Positions 9,475 through 22,241 of a stretch of 64,000 bases of DNA are shown one piece after another. The notes under the pieces are model-generated. The model searched no databases and was not told the origin of the DNA. It saw only the letters and a program-made list of their open reading frames with translations. Position 1 is the first letter of the stretch, and every line of letters begins with the position of its first letter. The DNA is from Gammaproteobacteria bacterium. Its GTDB lineage: Bacteria; Pseudomonadota; Gammaproteobacteria; Enterobacterales; Alteromonadaceae. The translations under genes and the position numbers were made by a program. Location of the stretch: positions 1-64,000 of the forward strand of contig JAHJZX010000045.1 of the NCBI GenBank assembly GCA_018826295.1, in the 5' to 3' direction.

Positions 9475-10440
9475 TTAGCCTACTTCTTCACCGGCGGCCT
9501 GGCGGTCGGCGTGATAGCTGGAGCGCACGAAGGGCCCGCTGGCTACGTGTTTAAAGCCCAGCTCGTAAGCTATGCGTTTAATCTCGTCAAACTCGGCCGG
9601 TGGCATATACCGTTTTACCGGTAAGTGGTGTTTGCTCGGCTGCAGGTACTGGCCAACGGTCAGCATGTCTACATCGTGCTCGCGCAGATCTTTTAATACT
9701 TCAATCAGCTCTTCGGTGGTTTCACCCAGGCCAACCATTAAACCCGATTTGGTGGCGACATTAGGGTGAGCGGCCTTGTAGCGTTTTAGCAGCTGCAGTG
9801 ACCATTTGTAGTCGGCGCCCGGCCGTGCCAGTTTGTACAGGCGTGGTGCGGTTTCCAGGTTGTGGTTAAACACATCTGGTGGCGTCTGTGTCAGGATATC
9901 CAGTGCTGTGTCCATCCGGCCACGAAAATCCGGCACCAGCACTTCAATTTTTATGCTGGGGTTGTGCTTGCGAATTTCGCTGATGCAGTCGGCAAAGTGC
10001 TGAGCGCCGCCATCACGCAAGTCATCGCGGTCAACCGAGGTTACTACCACATATTTTAACTGCATATCGCGAATGGTCAGTGCCAGCTTTTCCGGCTCTT
10101 CGGCGCTGGGGGGCAGTGGCCGGCCATGGGCAACGTCGCAAAACGGGCAACGGCGGGTACAAATAGCGCCCAAAATCATAAAGGTAGCGGTGCCGTGGTT
10201 AAAGCATTCGGTCAGGTTAGGGCAGGCAGCTTCTTCGCATACTGAGTGTAAGCCGTGTTTGCGCAGTGCGCCTTTGATCTGGTCGATGCGCTCTGAGCTT
10301 TTTGGCAGTTTGATTTTTAACCATTCTGGCTTGCGCAGCATTTGCTCCGGTTCAGTTGGCAGAACTTTAATCGGAATTAACGCCATTTTTTCAGCGTCGC
10401 GCAGTTTAACGCCAGGTTCCATACGTGCAGTTTTAGTCAT
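9475..10440 (-). CDS. lipA: Lipoyl synthase (radical SAM)
   Basis: LipA inserts two sulfur atoms into octanoyl chains on lipoyl domains to make lipoate. The 321-residue protein carries both iron-sulfur cluster motifs: the auxiliary cluster cysteines Cys68, Cys73 and Cys79 ([12 protein letters not shown]) and the radical-SAM cluster Cys94, Cys98 and Cys101 (CTRRCPFC). The C-terminal RSSYHAD sequence supplies the essential serine found in the family. The start overlaps the end of lipB by eight bases, so the pair is translationally coupled. LipB provides the octanoylated substrate. Confidence 0.98.
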   Translation of the reverse strand: MTKTARMEPGVKLRDAEKMALIPIKVLPTEPEQMLRKPEWLKIKLPKSSERIDQIKGALRKHGLHSVCEEAACPNLTECFNHGTATFMILGAICTRRCPFCDVAHGRPLPPSAEEPEKLALTIRDMQLKYVVVTSVDRDDLRDGGAQHFADCISEIRKHNPSIKIEVLVPDFRGRMDTALDILTQTPPDVFNHNLETAPRLYKLARPGADYKWSLQLLKRYKAAHPNVATKSGLMVGLGETTEELIEVLKDLREHDVDMLTVGQYLQPSKHHLPVKRYMPPAEFDEIKRIAYELGFKHVASGPFVRSSYHADRQAAGEEVG

Positions 10441-11134
10441 TTTGCCAATCTAACCCTGTTTTATGTTGCAGTGAACTGACTTTCAACGCCTGTTGAAAAC
10501 ACTGCAGTATTCGTTGTTTGGCCTCGGCAATACTTTGCGGGCCACCTACATCTTTGCTTTGGATCATTTGCATACCGGCATAACCACAAGGGTTAATACG
10601 CGAGAATGGTGCTAAATCCATATTGACGTTTAACGCCAGGCCATGAAAGGTGCAGCCTTTGCGTACCCTTAAGCCTAATGAGGCAATTTTACTGCCGTCT
10701 ATATAAACACCTGGCGCATCCGCCTTGGCGTAGGCAGTAATGCCGTAGTCTGTCAGCAAGTCGACCAGCACCTGCTCAATAAGTGTTACCAGTGTTCTTA
10801 CGCCCAGATCGCGCCGTTTTAAATCCAGCAACACATATACCACCAACTGGCCCGGACCATGATAGGTAACCTGGCCGCCGCGATCGACTTTAACCACAGG
10901 TATATCACCGGGAAACAGCAAATGCTCTTCTTTACCGGCCTGGCCCTGGGTAAACACGCTGTGGTGCTCCAGCAACCACAGCTCGTCAGCGGTGTCGCTG
11001 TGACGCTGATCGGTAAACTGCTGCATGGCATGCCACACGCTGGTGTAATCCTGTACACCCAGATCGCGGATAATAAGTTGTTGTGTAATGGCTGTTGGCA
11101 CCTGTAATCCGGCTTGCTGAGAAACGCTGTGCAT
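10433..11134 (-). CDS. lipB: Octanoyltransferase
   Basis: LipB transfers octanoate from acyl-carrier protein to lipoyl domains of dehydrogenase complexes. The 233-residue protein has the signature [12 protein letters not shown] (about 85-96). The catalytic dyad is visible as Lys149 in GSKIASLG and Cys183 in INPCGY. It is slightly longer than E. coli LipB because of about 20 extra N-terminal residues; the ATG at 11134 is the first of the frame. It is followed by lipA and preceded by ybeD, matching the E. coli dacA-ybeD-lipB-lipA neighbourhood. Confidence 0.97.
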   Translation of the reverse strand: MHSVSQQAGLQVPTAITQQLIIRDLGVQDYTSVWHAMQQFTDQRHSDTADELWLLEHHSVFTQGQAGKEEHLLFPGDIPVVKVDRGGQVTYHGPGQLVVYVLLDLKRRDLGVRTLVTLIEQVLVDLLTDYGITAYAKADAPGVYIDGSKIASLGLRVRKGCTFHGLALNVNMDLAPFSRINPCGYAGMQMIQSKDVGGPQSIAEAKQRILQCFQQALKVSSLQHKTGLDWQND

Positions 11135-11183
11135 TATACCGCCCTTTACATCGAATACGACAGGCTAAACTGCAGGTACTACC

Positions 11184-11465
11184 TCATAGTACGTAGCGTA
11201 CCAGCTCAATTTTGCCAAGCTCGGTGTACAGTAACTCAATATGCTGCTTGCTGGTGACCGTGACACTGACCGACACGGAGTGATAGTTACCTTTGCTGCT
11301 TGGTTTTACCGCCGGGCTGTAGTCGCCGGCGTCGGTATGCTGGCGTACAACGGTCATGACCTGATCAACCAGATCGTCATGTGCCAAACCCAGCACTTTA
11401 AAGCTGAACTGGCAGGGAAACTCCAGATACTCATCAAATTTGGTGTTTTTTACTTCGTTTACCAT
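11184..11465 (-). CDS. ybeD: YbeD/DUF493 family small protein
   Basis: A 93-residue protein of the YbeD family, a ferredoxin-like alpha-beta fold resembling an ACT-type regulatory domain. The sequence [11 protein letters not shown] near the start and [23 protein letters not shown] near the end are family-typical. No enzymatic residues are evident and its biochemical role is not established. It lies 49 bases upstream of lipB and downstream of the dacA terminator, so it may head the ybeD-lipB-lipA transcript. Length equals that of the family. Confidence 0.93.
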   Translation of the reverse strand: MVNEVKNTKFDEYLEFPCQFSFKVLGLAHDDLVDQVMTVVRQHTDAGDYSPAVKPSSKGNYHSVSVSVTVTSKQHIELLYTELGKIELVRYVL

Positions 11466-11522
11466 TGTTGTCTCACTGCGCTGTTAGCGGACCTTAAGCG
11501 TTAATATGGCAATTGTAACAAA

Positions 11523-11546
11523 AAGTCCCGGACTTTGCCGGGACTT
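11523..11546 (-). terminator. Intrinsic terminator after dacA
   Basis: AAGTCCCGG (11523-11531), loop ACTTTG and CCGGGACTT (11538-11546) form a 9-bp stem. On the minus strand the stem is followed by further T residues. It lies 28 bases after the dacA stop and before ybeD. Confidence 0.88.
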
Positions 11547-11573
11547 GCTGCGTTAAAACTACACGGTTGCCGG

Positions 11574-12731
11574 TTATATAAATTTCATTTTAATGTAGTC
11601 GACCATCCGGCTGAAAAAGCCGCCTTCGGCTACATCTTCCAGCGCTACCATTGGGTAGCTGGCAATGTCTTCGCCATGCAATTTCAGGTACACGGTACCA
11701 ACTTGCTGGCCTTTCGAGATGGGGGCGATAAGCTGCTGATTCAAGGTGAAGTCAGCTTGCAGGTTTTTTTGCTGGCCACGTGGTATGGTTACTTGCACAG
11801 CGTTTAAAATACCCAGCTGTACATTGTCTTTATCACCTTGCCAGATACGCTGTTCAGCAAACTTTTCACCGGCCTGATAAGGGGTAACGGTTTCAAAAAA
11901 GCGAAAGCCGTAAGTTAATAACTTTTTGTTTTCTGCGCTACGTGCCTGCTCACTGGCTGTGCCCATAACCACAGAAATTAACCGCATATTATCGCGGCTG
12001 GCTGAGGTAACTAAGCTAAAGCCGGCTTCGTCAGTATGGCCGGTTTTAATACCATCGACGTCCAGGCTGCGATCCCACAGCAAAGAATTACGGTTGTATT
12101 GGCGGATATTATTGTAGCTGAATTCTTTTTCGGCATAGAGGGCGTATTCTTCCGGCACATCACGGATCAGCGCGGCCGACAAGGTGGCCATATCGCGTGG
12201 CGTGGTATAGTTTTCAGCGCTGGGTAAGCCATGGCTGTTACCAAAACGGCTGTTATGCATACCAAGGCGCTGGGCATGGGCGTTCATCAGGTCAACAAAA
12301 GCGCCTTCGCTGCCAGCTATATGTTCAGCCAATGCGACACAGGCATCATTACCCGATTGAATAATAATGCCTTTGTTTAAATCGGCGACTGATACTTTAG
12401 TGCCTACTTCGATAAACATCAGTGATGAGCCGGGAAAGTTTTTCGCCCAGGCTTTTTCACTAATGGTGACCATGTCGTCGTTTTTAATATTGCCGTTTTT
12501 CAGCTCAGTACCAATAACGTAACTTGTCATCATTTTGGTTAGGCTGGCCGGTGCCAGTGACATATCGGCGTTGTTTTCAGCCAGCACTTTACCGGTATCA
12601 AAATCAATAAGAATATGGCCTTTAGCGGCAACGGTTGGGGCTTGCGGCATAACCGTTTGTGCCTGAGCTGTCAGGCTGATAATGGCAACGGAAAGGGCGG
12701 CGATAGAAAAAATATGACAATACGTATTCAT
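11574..12731 (-). CDS. dacA: D-alanyl-D-alanine carboxypeptidase, PBP5/PBP6 type
   Basis: This low-molecular-weight penicillin-binding protein trims the terminal D-Ala from peptidoglycan pentapeptides. The 385-residue protein has a signal peptide (about 1-24, cleaved near AQA), the SxxK motif SLTK (Ser63-Lys66), SGN near residue 127 and KTG near residue 231. A C-terminal PBP5 beta-domain is followed by an amphipathic tail (FFSRMVDYIKMKFI) that anchors it to the outer face of the inner membrane. It follows rlpA by 42 bases in the elongation gene cluster, as in E. coli. Confidence 0.97.
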   Translation of the reverse strand: MNTYCHIFSIAALSVAIISLTAQAQTVMPQAPTVAAKGHILIDFDTGKVLAENNADMSLAPASLTKMMTSYVIGTELKNGNIKNDDMVTISEKAWAKNFPGSSLMFIEVGTKVSVADLNKGIIIQSGNDACVALAEHIAGSEGAFVDLMNAHAQRLGMHNSRFGNSHGLPSAENYTTPRDMATLSAALIRDVPEEYALYAEKEFSYNNIRQYNRNSLLWDRSLDVDGIKTGHTDEAGFSLVTSASRDNMRLISVVMGTASEQARSAENKKLLTYGFRFFETVTPYQAGEKFAEQRIWQGDKDNVQLGILNAVQVTIPRGQQKNLQADFTLNQQLIAPISKGQQVGTVYLKLHGEDIASYPMVALEDVAEGGFFSRMVDYIKMKFI

Positions 12732-12773
12732 AAGACCTGTTCTTTTATTTTAGTAATGAGTGAAAGTACCACG

Positions 12774-13559
12774 TTAACTACACAACTGGCTGTTGGCATA
12801 AAAAGCCGCTGGAAAATCACCGCTGCGCAACTGTTGTAACCACTGCTGCGCTTGTCGTTTATCCCGGGTTGGACCAACCCGCAACCGGAAAATTCCGCTG
12901 CCGGAGTGAATTTCTGCCGGAAGGGCCTGTTGCTGTTGCAATTGTTGCAGTAACTGCCGCGCTTTGTTGTCGTCGGCGCTGGCAAATACCTGTATATAGC
13001 AATCTGCAGGTTGCTGTTGCGCCAGCATCGCCGGCGACTGTAACAACTCTAACTGAACTCTGGCTGTACCCTGTTGCAACATGCCAATTTTACTGGCGGC
13101 AGAGTACGACAAATCAATAATGCGATCGCGGTGAAAAGGGCCGCGGTCATTTACCCTGACAATAGCCGCTTTGCCATTGTCCAGATTCGTTACTTTAACA
13201 TAAGACGGTAGCGGCAGGGTTTTATGTGCCGCTGTCATGGCAAACATGTTGTAGGTTTCACCATTGGACGTCAGATGGCCATGAAACTTATTACCATACC
13301 ATGACGCTATGCCCATTTCGGTATGCACAGTGGCATCGGTCAGTGGTGTATAAGATTGGCCGAACAGCCGGTAGGGGCGATTGCCTCCCGGACTTAAAGG
13401 TTCGGCTTTCGGTGCCGGATCTGTCATCTCCAGTAAGGTAGGCAAGCGCGTCGGCGTGCTATCCTTTGTCTGGCTGTAACGTCCGGCATTCGGTTGCACC
13501 TCAACGCTGCTGCAACTGCTTAGCACTACAAGACTACTGAGAAGTAAAGCTCTTATCAT
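12774..13559 (-). CDS. rlpA: RlpA lipoprotein with SPOR domain
   Basis: RlpA is a septal/sidewall outer-membrane lipoprotein; in Pseudomonas it is a lytic transglycosylase specific for denuded glycan strands. The 261-residue protein has a signal peptide ending in the lipobox LSSC (Cys16). A double-psi beta-barrel RlpA domain (about 82-175) contains [34 protein letters not shown] and VNDRGPF. A C-terminal SPOR domain (about 188-261, beginning [12 protein letters not shown]) binds denuded peptidoglycan. The ATG overlaps the rodA stop as ATGA. Neighbours mrdA, rodA and dacA fit a cell-wall function. Confidence 0.95.
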   Translation of the reverse strand: MIRALLLSSLVVLSSCSSVEVQPNAGRYSQTKDSTPTRLPTLLEMTDPAPKAEPLSPGGNRPYRLFGQSYTPLTDATVHTEMGIASWYGNKFHGHLTSNGETYNMFAMTAAHKTLPLPSYVKVTNLDNGKAAIVRVNDRGPFHRDRIIDLSYSAASKIGMLQQGTARVQLELLQSPAMLAQQQPADCYIQVFASADDNKARQLLQQLQQQQALPAEIHSGSGIFRLRVGPTRDKRQAQQWLQQLRSGDFPAAFYANSQLCS

Positions 13560-14674
13560 GGCGTTGCCAGGATCCTCTTATGGGTACCGACTGACATTAT
13601 TACACCAAAAGCCGCCATCAGTGTCACCATCGAAGTACCACCATAACTGACTAAAGGTAAGGGCACACCCACCACAGGTAACAGGCCAGACACCATACCA
13701 ATATTAACAAACACATAAACAAAAAAAGTCAGGGTAAAGCTGCCGGCGACCAGTTTACTGTAGTTATCCTGCGCCTGGGTGGCGATGTGCATACAACGGC
13801 CAATGATAAACAAATACAGCCCAAGTAAAATAAGCACCCCCATCAGGCCCAGTTCTTCACTGATCACGGCGAAAATAAAGTCAGTGTGGCGTTCCGGCAA
13901 AAATTCCAATTGAGATTGAGTGCCATGCAAATAACCTTTGCCTTCCAGGCCGCCAGAGCCAATGGCAATTTTTGACTGAATAATATGATAGCCGGAGCCG
14001 AGCGGATCGCTTTCCGGGTTTAAAAAAGTCAGTACGCGCTGACGTTGATAGTCGCGCATTAAAAACAGCCACAATACCGGTAAAAAGGCTGATACCGCTG
14101 CAGCAACAAAGGCAATAATGCGCCAGCTCATGCCGGACATAAACAACACAAAGACGCCGGCCGTCAGGATCAGGATTGAAGTGCCCAAATCAGGCTGTTT
14201 GGCAATAAGTAGGGTTGGAATGATACAGGCGAGAAAGCCCAGCAGCAGATGCCATAATCTGGGCGGCAAACTATGTTGGGCAATGATCCAGGCTACCGTC
14301 ATCGGCACAGCCAGCTTCATTACCTCAGATGGCTGAAACTTCATAAAACCTAAATCTAACCAGCGCTGCGCACCTTTGCCGACGTGGCCAACCAAAAGCA
14401 CGGCAATCAGCATAACCAGGCCGGCGAGAAACACTGGCAGCGACCAGCGTCGCAAGGTTTGGGGGGTAATTTGTGCTACCGCTACCATGACCGCCAGTGC
14501 AACGCCCAGGCGCACAAGTTGCGCTTTCATCATCGCCGGGCTTTGGCCCGAGGCGCTGTATAAAATAAACAAACCAAAGATCAGCAGCGCTAACAGGCCT
14601 AACAACAAAGGGCCATCAATATGAAAGAAATTCAGCCGGCTACGCCGGGTGTGGCCGCTGAAATGCTCATTCAT
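13556..14674 (-). CDS. rodA: Peptidoglycan glycosyltransferase RodA (SEDS family)
   Basis: RodA polymerises glycan strands from lipid II in the elongasome, working with PBP2. The 372-residue polytopic protein has about ten hydrophobic segments and the SEDS signatures: [28 protein letters not shown], and the C-terminal [12 protein letters not shown]. Its start overlaps the end of mrdA by eight bases and its stop overlaps rlpA, showing tight coupling. The start follows from that overlap. The gene is also known as mrdB. Confidence 0.97.
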   Translation of the reverse strand: MNEHFSGHTRRSRLNFFHIDGPLLLGLLALLIFGLFILYSASGQSPAMMKAQLVRLGVALAVMVAVAQITPQTLRRWSLPVFLAGLVMLIAVLLVGHVGKGAQRWLDLGFMKFQPSEVMKLAVPMTVAWIIAQHSLPPRLWHLLLGFLACIIPTLLIAKQPDLGTSILILTAGVFVLFMSGMSWRIIAFVAAAVSAFLPVLWLFLMRDYQRQRVLTFLNPESDPLGSGYHIIQSKIAIGSGGLEGKGYLHGTQSQLEFLPERHTDFIFAVISEELGLMGVLILLGLYLFIIGRCMHIATQAQDNYSKLVAGSFTLTFFVYVFVNIGMVSGLLPVVGVPLPLVSYGGTSMVTLMAAFGVIMSVGTHKRILATP

Positions 14675-16535
14675 GCTGGTTTACTCCTGCGGCAAAATAG
14701 TAATCCATCATTTGCCGGGCTATAGGCGCGGCATTGGCGCTGCCACCGCCGGCATTTTCCAGCGCCACAGCGATTAAAATGCTCGGCTTATCATAAGGGG
14801 CATACCCTATATACATGGCATTGTCGCGCAGCCGCTCGTCTACTTTTTCAGCGACGTATTTTTCTTCCTGGCCTATAGCGAATAACTGCGCCGTGCCGGT
14901 TTTACCGGCAGAGTCATAGCTTGCACCGACAAAGGCGTTGCGTGCTGTGCCACCAATTTCTTTTACCGTGCGGTGCATGCTATCCATTACCGTATCCCAG
15001 TTGGCCGGGTTTAGCACTTCAATGGCCTGGCTTATTTGTGGTTCCAGTGCTGTTTTGCCGTGTTCGTCACTAAAATGGGTCACTAAATGTGGTTTGGCCA
15101 GCCGGCCCTGATTTAACAGTACTGCCGTTGCTGTTACCAACTGCAATGGCGTTGTTGTCCAATAGCTTTGGCCAATACTTAATGGCACAGTGTCGCCCTG
15201 ATACCAGGGTTGGTTATGCCGTGCTCTTTTCCAGCCACGCGATGGCATAATGCCGCTGCTTTCTTCCACAATATCAATGCCGGTTTTTTCACCAAAACCC
15301 ATTTTGCTCATGTAGTCAGAAATGCGATCTATGCCCAGCTTAACACCCAGCTCATAAAAGTAGGTATCGCAGCTTTTCATCATGGCGGTATACAGATTTA
15401 TCCAGCCATGGCCAAAACGATAGTGATCACGATAGCGGTGATCGACATTGGGTAACATAAAATAGCCAGGATCCCAAATTTTGGTGTCAGCGGTAATGGT
15501 ATTGGTTTCCAGGCCAAGCAGAGCCAGATGCGGCTTAATGGTTGACGCCGGCGGGTAGGTTCCTTGTGTTACACGGTTAATCAGCGGCTTATCACGCGAA
15601 TTAAGCAGCGCATTGTAATTGGCTGAACTGATACCATGCACAAACAGGTTGGGGTCGTAGCTGGGATTGCTGTAAAACGCCAATACAGCGCCATCGCGCG
15701 GGTCTATTGCCACTATAGCGCCGCGTTGTTGTTGCAGCACTTGCTGAGCGGTGAGTTGTAATCCGACATCCAGCCCCAGATGTAAATTCTGGCCGGATAC
15801 TGCCGGCACCGAGCGTAACACGCGGATAGAGCGGCCACGGTTGTTAACCTCAACTTCCTGATAGCCCATGGTGCCGTGCAACTGCTGCTGATAGAAGCGC
15901 TCGAGGCCTATTTTGCCGATATCACGACTGGCGGCATAATTGGCCAGTTCGCCATCTTGCTCTAACTGCTGTAATTCCCGGCTGTTAATCCGGCCGATAT
16001 AACCCAGCGCATGGGTAAATAAATCGGCAAAGGGGTAGTGCCGGCTCAGCCGTGCCTCAACAGTAACACCGGGAAATCTGTGCTGATTGGTCGCCAATAT
16101 GGCCACTTCGGTGTCATCCAGCTGCTCTTTCAGCGCTATGCTGTTAAAGCGCCGCTGGGTTTTAACCTGAGCTAAAAAGTTGTCCTGTTGCTCCGGCGTT
16201 ATTGTAATAAGCTGCGCCAGCTGCTCCAGCGTTTGCGTCATATCCTGCACTTGCTCGGGGATCAGCTCCAGCGAAAATACCGGCCGGTTTTCGGCCAGCA
16301 AAATGCCGTTGCGATCAAAAATAAGCCCGCGATTGGGTGCCACCGGCACCACTTTAATCCGATTGCCTTCTGAGCGGGTGCGGTAATCCTGATACGACAC
16401 CACCTGCAGCTGATACTGGTTGTAAATAATTAAACAAAACAGCAGCGCTACCCCGGCCAGCGCTACCACAGCCCGCTGGTTAAACAGTCGGGATTCTGCG
16501 GCAAAGTCCTGAATAGCAACGCGTTTTTTTAACAT
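14667..16535 (-). CDS. mrdA: Penicillin-binding protein 2 (elongation transpeptidase)
   Basis: PBP2 cross-links peptidoglycan in the elongasome. The 622-residue protein has one N-terminal membrane anchor (about 21-41), a dimerisation/pedestal domain with PNRGLIFDRNG and GRSIRVLR, and the transpeptidase domain. Catalytic motifs are STIK (Ser331-Lys334), SCD (in MKSCDTYF) and KTG (in SAGKTGTAQ). It starts two bases after the rlmH stop and overlaps rodA. Length matches E. coli PBP2 (633). Confidence 0.97.
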   Translation of the reverse strand: MLKKRVAIQDFAAESRLFNQRAVVALAGVALLFCLIIYNQYQLQVVSYQDYRTRSEGNRIKVVPVAPNRGLIFDRNGILLAENRPVFSLELIPEQVQDMTQTLEQLAQLITITPEQQDNFLAQVKTQRRFNSIALKEQLDDTEVAILATNQHRFPGVTVEARLSRHYPFADLFTHALGYIGRINSRELQQLEQDGELANYAASRDIGKIGLERFYQQQLHGTMGYQEVEVNNRGRSIRVLRSVPAVSGQNLHLGLDVGLQLTAQQVLQQQRGAIVAIDPRDGAVLAFYSNPSYDPNLFVHGISSANYNALLNSRDKPLINRVTQGTYPPASTIKPHLALLGLETNTITADTKIWDPGYFMLPNVDHRYRDHYRFGHGWINLYTAMMKSCDTYFYELGVKLGIDRISDYMSKMGFGEKTGIDIVEESSGIMPSRGWKRARHNQPWYQGDTVPLSIGQSYWTTTPLQLVTATAVLLNQGRLAKPHLVTHFSDEHGKTALEPQISQAIEVLNPANWDTVMDSMHRTVKEIGGTARNAFVGASYDSAGKTGTAQLFAIGQEEKYVAEKVDERLRDNAMYIGYAPYDKPSILIAVALENAGGGSANAAPIARQMMDYYFAAGVNQHE

Positions 16536-16537
16536 CT

Positions 16538-17008
16538 TTACTCGCGGTGATAAGGATGGTTAGTACAAATACTCCAGGCGCGGTACAGGCTTTCAGCCAG
16601 CACTACCCGCACCATAGGATGCGGCAGTGTTAGCGCTGATAGCGACCACTTGGCTTCACTGGCTGCAATGCAGGCCGGTGCTAAACCTTCAGGCCCACCA
16701 ACTAATAAGCAAACGTCACGGCCATCACGCTGCCAGTCGGTTAGCCGGGCCGCCAGCTGTGGGCTGCTCCAGTTGGCACCGGTAACTTCCAGCGTGACGA
16801 TGCGGCTGCCTTTAGGTACCGCGGCCAGCATTTTTTCGCCTTCAAGCTCCAAAATACGCTTAATATCGGCGTTCTTGCCGCGTTTGCCGGCCGGTATTTC
16901 AACCAGCTCCAGCGCTAAATCACGCGGAAAACGCCGGGCATACTCGTCATAGCCACTTTGTACCCAAGCCGGCATTTTACTGCCCACGGCGATAAGAATT
17001 AACTTCAT
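16538..17008 (-). CDS. rlmH: 23S rRNA (pseudouridine1915-N3)-methyltransferase
   Basis: RlmH is a SPOUT-class enzyme that methylates pseudouridine 1915 in helix 69 of 23S rRNA using S-adenosylmethionine. The 156-residue protein shows the family start [28 protein letters not shown], and the trefoil-knot SAM-binding region [11 protein letters not shown] (about 103-113). The C-terminal [18 protein letters not shown] and NHPYH are diagnostic. It lies six bases after rsfS and just before mrdA, the common gene order. Confidence 0.97.
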   Translation of the reverse strand: MKLILIAVGSKMPAWVQSGYDEYARRFPRDLALELVEIPAGKRGKNADIKRILELEGEKMLAAVPKGSRIVTLEVTGANWSSPQLAARLTDWQRDGRDVCLLVGGPEGLAPACIAASEAKWSLSALTLPHPMVRVVLAESLYRAWSICTNHPYHRE

Positions 17009-17014
17009 CGCGGC

Positions 17015-17335
17015 TCAGGCGCTCCAGAGCTTTTCCAGCTGATAGAAACCACGGGTTTCTTCCAGCATTACATGCACTACTACGTCGTTAAGGTCCAGCA
17101 GCACCCACTCGCCTGATGCCTGGCCTTCTATGCCCAGTGTTTCAATGCCGGCTTTTTTTACTTCAGCAGCGACATAGTCGGCAATAGATTTGGTATGACG
17201 GTTAGAGGTGCCAGAGCAGATCACCATAAATTGGGTGATGCTGGATTTGCCACGCACATCCAAGGTTACGATATCGCGGCCTTTCAAATCGTCAATTTTG
17301 TCCTGAATAAAACTTACCAGCTCGGTTGTTTGCAC
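17015..17335 (-). CDS. rsfS: Ribosome silencing factor RsfS
   Basis: RsfS binds ribosomal protein L14 and blocks subunit joining during nutrient limitation. The 106-residue protein shows family sequences DIVTLDVRGKSSITQFMVICSG, GEWVLLDLNDVVVHVM and FYQLEKLW. Length matches E. coli RsfS (105). It lies between nadD and rlmH, its normal location. Nothing unusual. Confidence 0.97.
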   Translation of the reverse strand: MQTTELVSFIQDKIDDLKGRDIVTLDVRGKSSITQFMVICSGTSNRHTKSIADYVAAEVKKAGIETLGIEGQASGEWVLLDLNDVVVHVMLEETRGFYQLEKLWSA

Positions 17336-17394
17336 CCTAAGTCCTCTGCACCTGAAAAAAGCAGCATTTTAGCATAGTTTAGCCCTGGTGTTAG

Positions 17395-18033
17395 CTATAA
17401 CGCCTGATAGAGTCTGTGAGTTTGAATATAGTTCAATACAGCCGGATCTAAACTGTCGGCCGCCAGTGCATGCTGCTGTAATTGTTGCCGAATCGCCGTG
17501 GCGCTGATGCCGGTTAACGGATTGGGTAGCAGCAGAATGCCACCGCTGTCTGACTGGCGCAAACTGGCAAGATCTGGCTGGCCAAACTGACGCAATAAAT
17601 CAGGTGCATCGCCGCTTTGCTCACTGTAACCGGGTCGCTGGCAAACAAGGATATGCGCCAGCTGTAAAATCTGTTGCCAGTTTTTCCAGCTTTTAAAATA
17701 ACCCAGTGAGTCCATGCCAATAATAAAATACCACTGCATGTTTGGCTCACGCTGGCGCAGCAATGTCAGGCTGTCGACGGTATAAGACGGGCTGGTTTTT
17801 TCCAGCTCCAGCGCTTCCAGAGCCAGCCCGTTATGGCTAGCGATTGCCAGTTGTACCATAGCGGCTCGGTGTTCTGCGCTTACACCCGGGCTGGCCCGGT
17901 GCGCCGGCAGATGGCAAGGCATCAGTCTGACACTGTCAAGCTGACAATATTGCTGCACAAAACTGGCGCAGCGGATATGGCCCGGATGTACCGGGTCAAA
18001 AGTGCCACCGAAAATACCGATATGTTTAGTCAT
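17395..18033 (-). CDS. nadD: Nicotinate-nucleotide adenylyltransferase
   Basis: NadD adenylates nicotinate mononucleotide to deamido-NAD in NAD synthesis. I start at the ATG at 18033, which gives 212 residues beginning MTKHIGIFGGTFDPVHPGH. This places the nucleotidyltransferase motif GGTFDPVHPGH at residues 9-19 as in the family. The start overlaps the holA stop by eight bases. An in-frame upstream start at 18066 would add 11 residues within holA. The C-terminal ISATAIRQQL is the ISxTxxR motif that contacts ATP. Its neighbours holA and rsfS match the E. coli order. Confidence 0.95.
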   Translation of the reverse strand: MTKHIGIFGGTFDPVHPGHIRCASFVQQYCQLDSVRLMPCHLPAHRASPGVSAEHRAAMVQLAIASHNGLALEALELEKTSPSYTVDSLTLLRQREPNMQWYFIIGMDSLGYFKSWKNWQQILQLAHILVCQRPGYSEQSGDAPDLLRQFGQPDLASLRQSDSGGILLLPNPLTGISATAIRQQLQQHALAADSLDPAVLNYIQTHRLYQAL

Positions 18034-19072
18034 GGCTAAGTTGATGCAGTGAAAATACCTTGCCAACCGGGTGCATAAACAAGGTCACCAAATGGGCCAA
18101 CGCCAGCACGCTATTGTCAAGTTGGCCGCTTTTGTACAGGCGGTCAAAGGCGGCCAGCTCTGCCAGCAGATAATCCAGCCAGGCCAGATTTAACCGTTTA
18201 AGCGCCTGCTGGTACAGCGGTTGACGTTTAGGCCAGATTGCCAGACGTTTAAATACCTCTGTCAGCGGCTGATTGTCCTGCTGTGCCTGGGCCAGTTCGC
18301 GCAGCGTCAACGCTTCTTTCTGCAGTTGCCAGGCAATAATTACCGGCTCGGTATCCTGCTGACACAGCCGCTGTAGGCGATGCAGTGCTTCGTCGCTGTG
18401 GGCAGCTAATACCGCATCCAGCAGTTGAAACACGGTAAAACTGGAATGATCGGCCAAAAACTGGCTGAGCGCATTGGCATCCAGAGCGGTCTGTATATTG
18501 CTCAGCGCCAGTTTTTCCAGCTCTTGCCGTGCGGCCAGTAAGTTACCGGCACAATGCTGCTGTAGCAAGGCCAATGCATCACTGCTCAATTGCAGCTTAA
18601 GCTGACGCGACCGTTCGCGCAGCCATTGCAGGCTCTGGCGTTCATCCAGCGGGTATACCGGTATTTGCACCGCCTGGGTTTGCAGTTGTTTAAACCAGGC
18701 CAGTTTGCTGACGTCGCTGTGGCTACGCTCGCCATGGATCAACAAAATTACATCGCTGTGTAATTGTTGCGGCAAGGCTTTTAGCTGATCATTGGCTTGC
18801 GCTGACAGCTTTTGTTGCACCAGCTCCAGTTCAATCAGGCGCTTGTCGGCAAACAACGACATGGCATTCAGTTCGTTACTGAGTTCCTGCCAGTCAAACT
18901 GGGCGTCGGCACTAAAGCTTAGGCGCTCGTTGTAACCCTGTGCTTTTGCTGCCAGCCGTATGGCGTCTATCGCTTCGAGCTTTTGCAGCGGCTCTTCGCC
19001 AAACAGCAGGTAACAGGGCGCAAGCTGAGTTGCCAGGTGTTGTGCCAGCTGATTGGCATAGAGTTTTTGCAT
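18026..19072 (-). CDS. holA: DNA polymerase III subunit delta
   Basis: HolA is the delta subunit of the clamp loader and opens the beta sliding clamp. The frame extends upstream to 19150, but the ATG at 19072 gives 348 residues beginning MQKLYANQLAQHLATQL, which aligns with HolA N-termini; the extra 26 residues would overlap lptE. The clamp-binding region AMSLFADKRLIELEL (about 70-85) is clear. The protein is rich in Gln and Leu, as is common in this genome. Length agrees with E. coli HolA (343). Confidence 0.93.
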   Translation of the reverse strand: MQKLYANQLAQHLATQLAPCYLLFGEEPLQKLEAIDAIRLAAKAQGYNERLSFSADAQFDWQELSNELNAMSLFADKRLIELELVQQKLSAQANDQLKALPQQLHSDVILLIHGERSHSDVSKLAWFKQLQTQAVQIPVYPLDERQSLQWLRERSRQLKLQLSSDALALLQQHCAGNLLAARQELEKLALSNIQTALDANALSQFLADHSSFTVFQLLDAVLAAHSDEALHRLQRLCQQDTEPVIIAWQLQKEALTLRELAQAQQDNQPLTEVFKRLAIWPKRQPLYQQALKRLNLAWLDYLLAELAAFDRLYKSGQLDNSVLALAHLVTLFMHPVGKVFSLHQLSHD

Positions 19073-19091
19073 CAGGGGTGCCGGTCGTGCA

Positions 19092-19568
19092 TCAGTGCAG
19101 TCTGGCCAGCTGGCGAAGTATGCGGTTGGCCGCCTGCTGGCGCAGCTCATCCAACATCAGCTCCAGCTCTTTGGCTTTGGCCAGGGCCTGGTTGGGGTCA
19201 TCCTGATAATCGCGGTATAGCTCAAACTGATAGGGTTGGGGTTCACTGCCGGGCATACTCACCTGATAGCGGACTTTATAAATCAATTCGTACTCGGCGA
19301 CCTGGCCATTAGGAAACAGTGACAACGTGCGCCGCTCTAACGAGTCGCTTAGCAGTTGCAGCGCCGGTGCCTCGCTTTGATAACTGGACAGCACCTCTAC
19401 CTTGTTATAGCTAAGGCGCTCACTGACCAGGGCTGCTAACTCAGAGTGGCGCTCACTTTGAATATACATTGCCGGAAAGTGGCTAAGCGGCAAGTCGCCG
19501 CGCAATTGAAAGCCACAGCTGCTTAGCAGTAAGCAGCTAAGCAGCAATACTACAGCGCGGCGGGCCAT
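19092..19568 (-). CDS. lptE: LPS-assembly lipoprotein LptE
   Basis: LptE plugs the LptD barrel in the outer membrane and helps insert lipopolysaccharide. The 158-residue protein has a signal peptide with lipobox LSSC (Cys18) followed by the hallmark GFQLRGDLPL. Family-typical segments include SLFPNGQVAEYELIYKVRYQV and the C-terminal AANRILRQLARL. It starts one base after the leuS stop and lies 19 bases before holA, the conserved leuS-lptE-holA order. Confidence 0.95.
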   Translation of the reverse strand: MARRAVVLLLSCLLLSSCGFQLRGDLPLSHFPAMYIQSERHSELAALVSERLSYNKVEVLSSYQSEAPALQLLSDSLERRTLSLFPNGQVAEYELIYKVRYQVSMPGSEPQPYQFELYRDYQDDPNQALAKAKELELMLDELRQQAANRILRQLARLH

Positions 19569-19569
19569 C

Positions 19570-22176
<2,607 letters not shown>

Positions 22177-22210
22177 TTAGTACAGCTGCCGGTAAGCAGG
22201 CAAAAAAGTG

Positions 22211-22241
22211 GCTATAGCATACCGCAGAGCGGTTTTGACAA
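22211..22241 (-). promoter_or_regulatory. Candidate leuS promoter with extended -10
   Basis: On the minus strand TTGTCA (22241-22236), a 19-base spacer and TATAGC (22216-22211) lie 56 bases before leuS, with a TGC extension before the -10. The -35 overlaps that of the divergent candidate for ybeL. The spacer is slightly long. Confidence 0.35.
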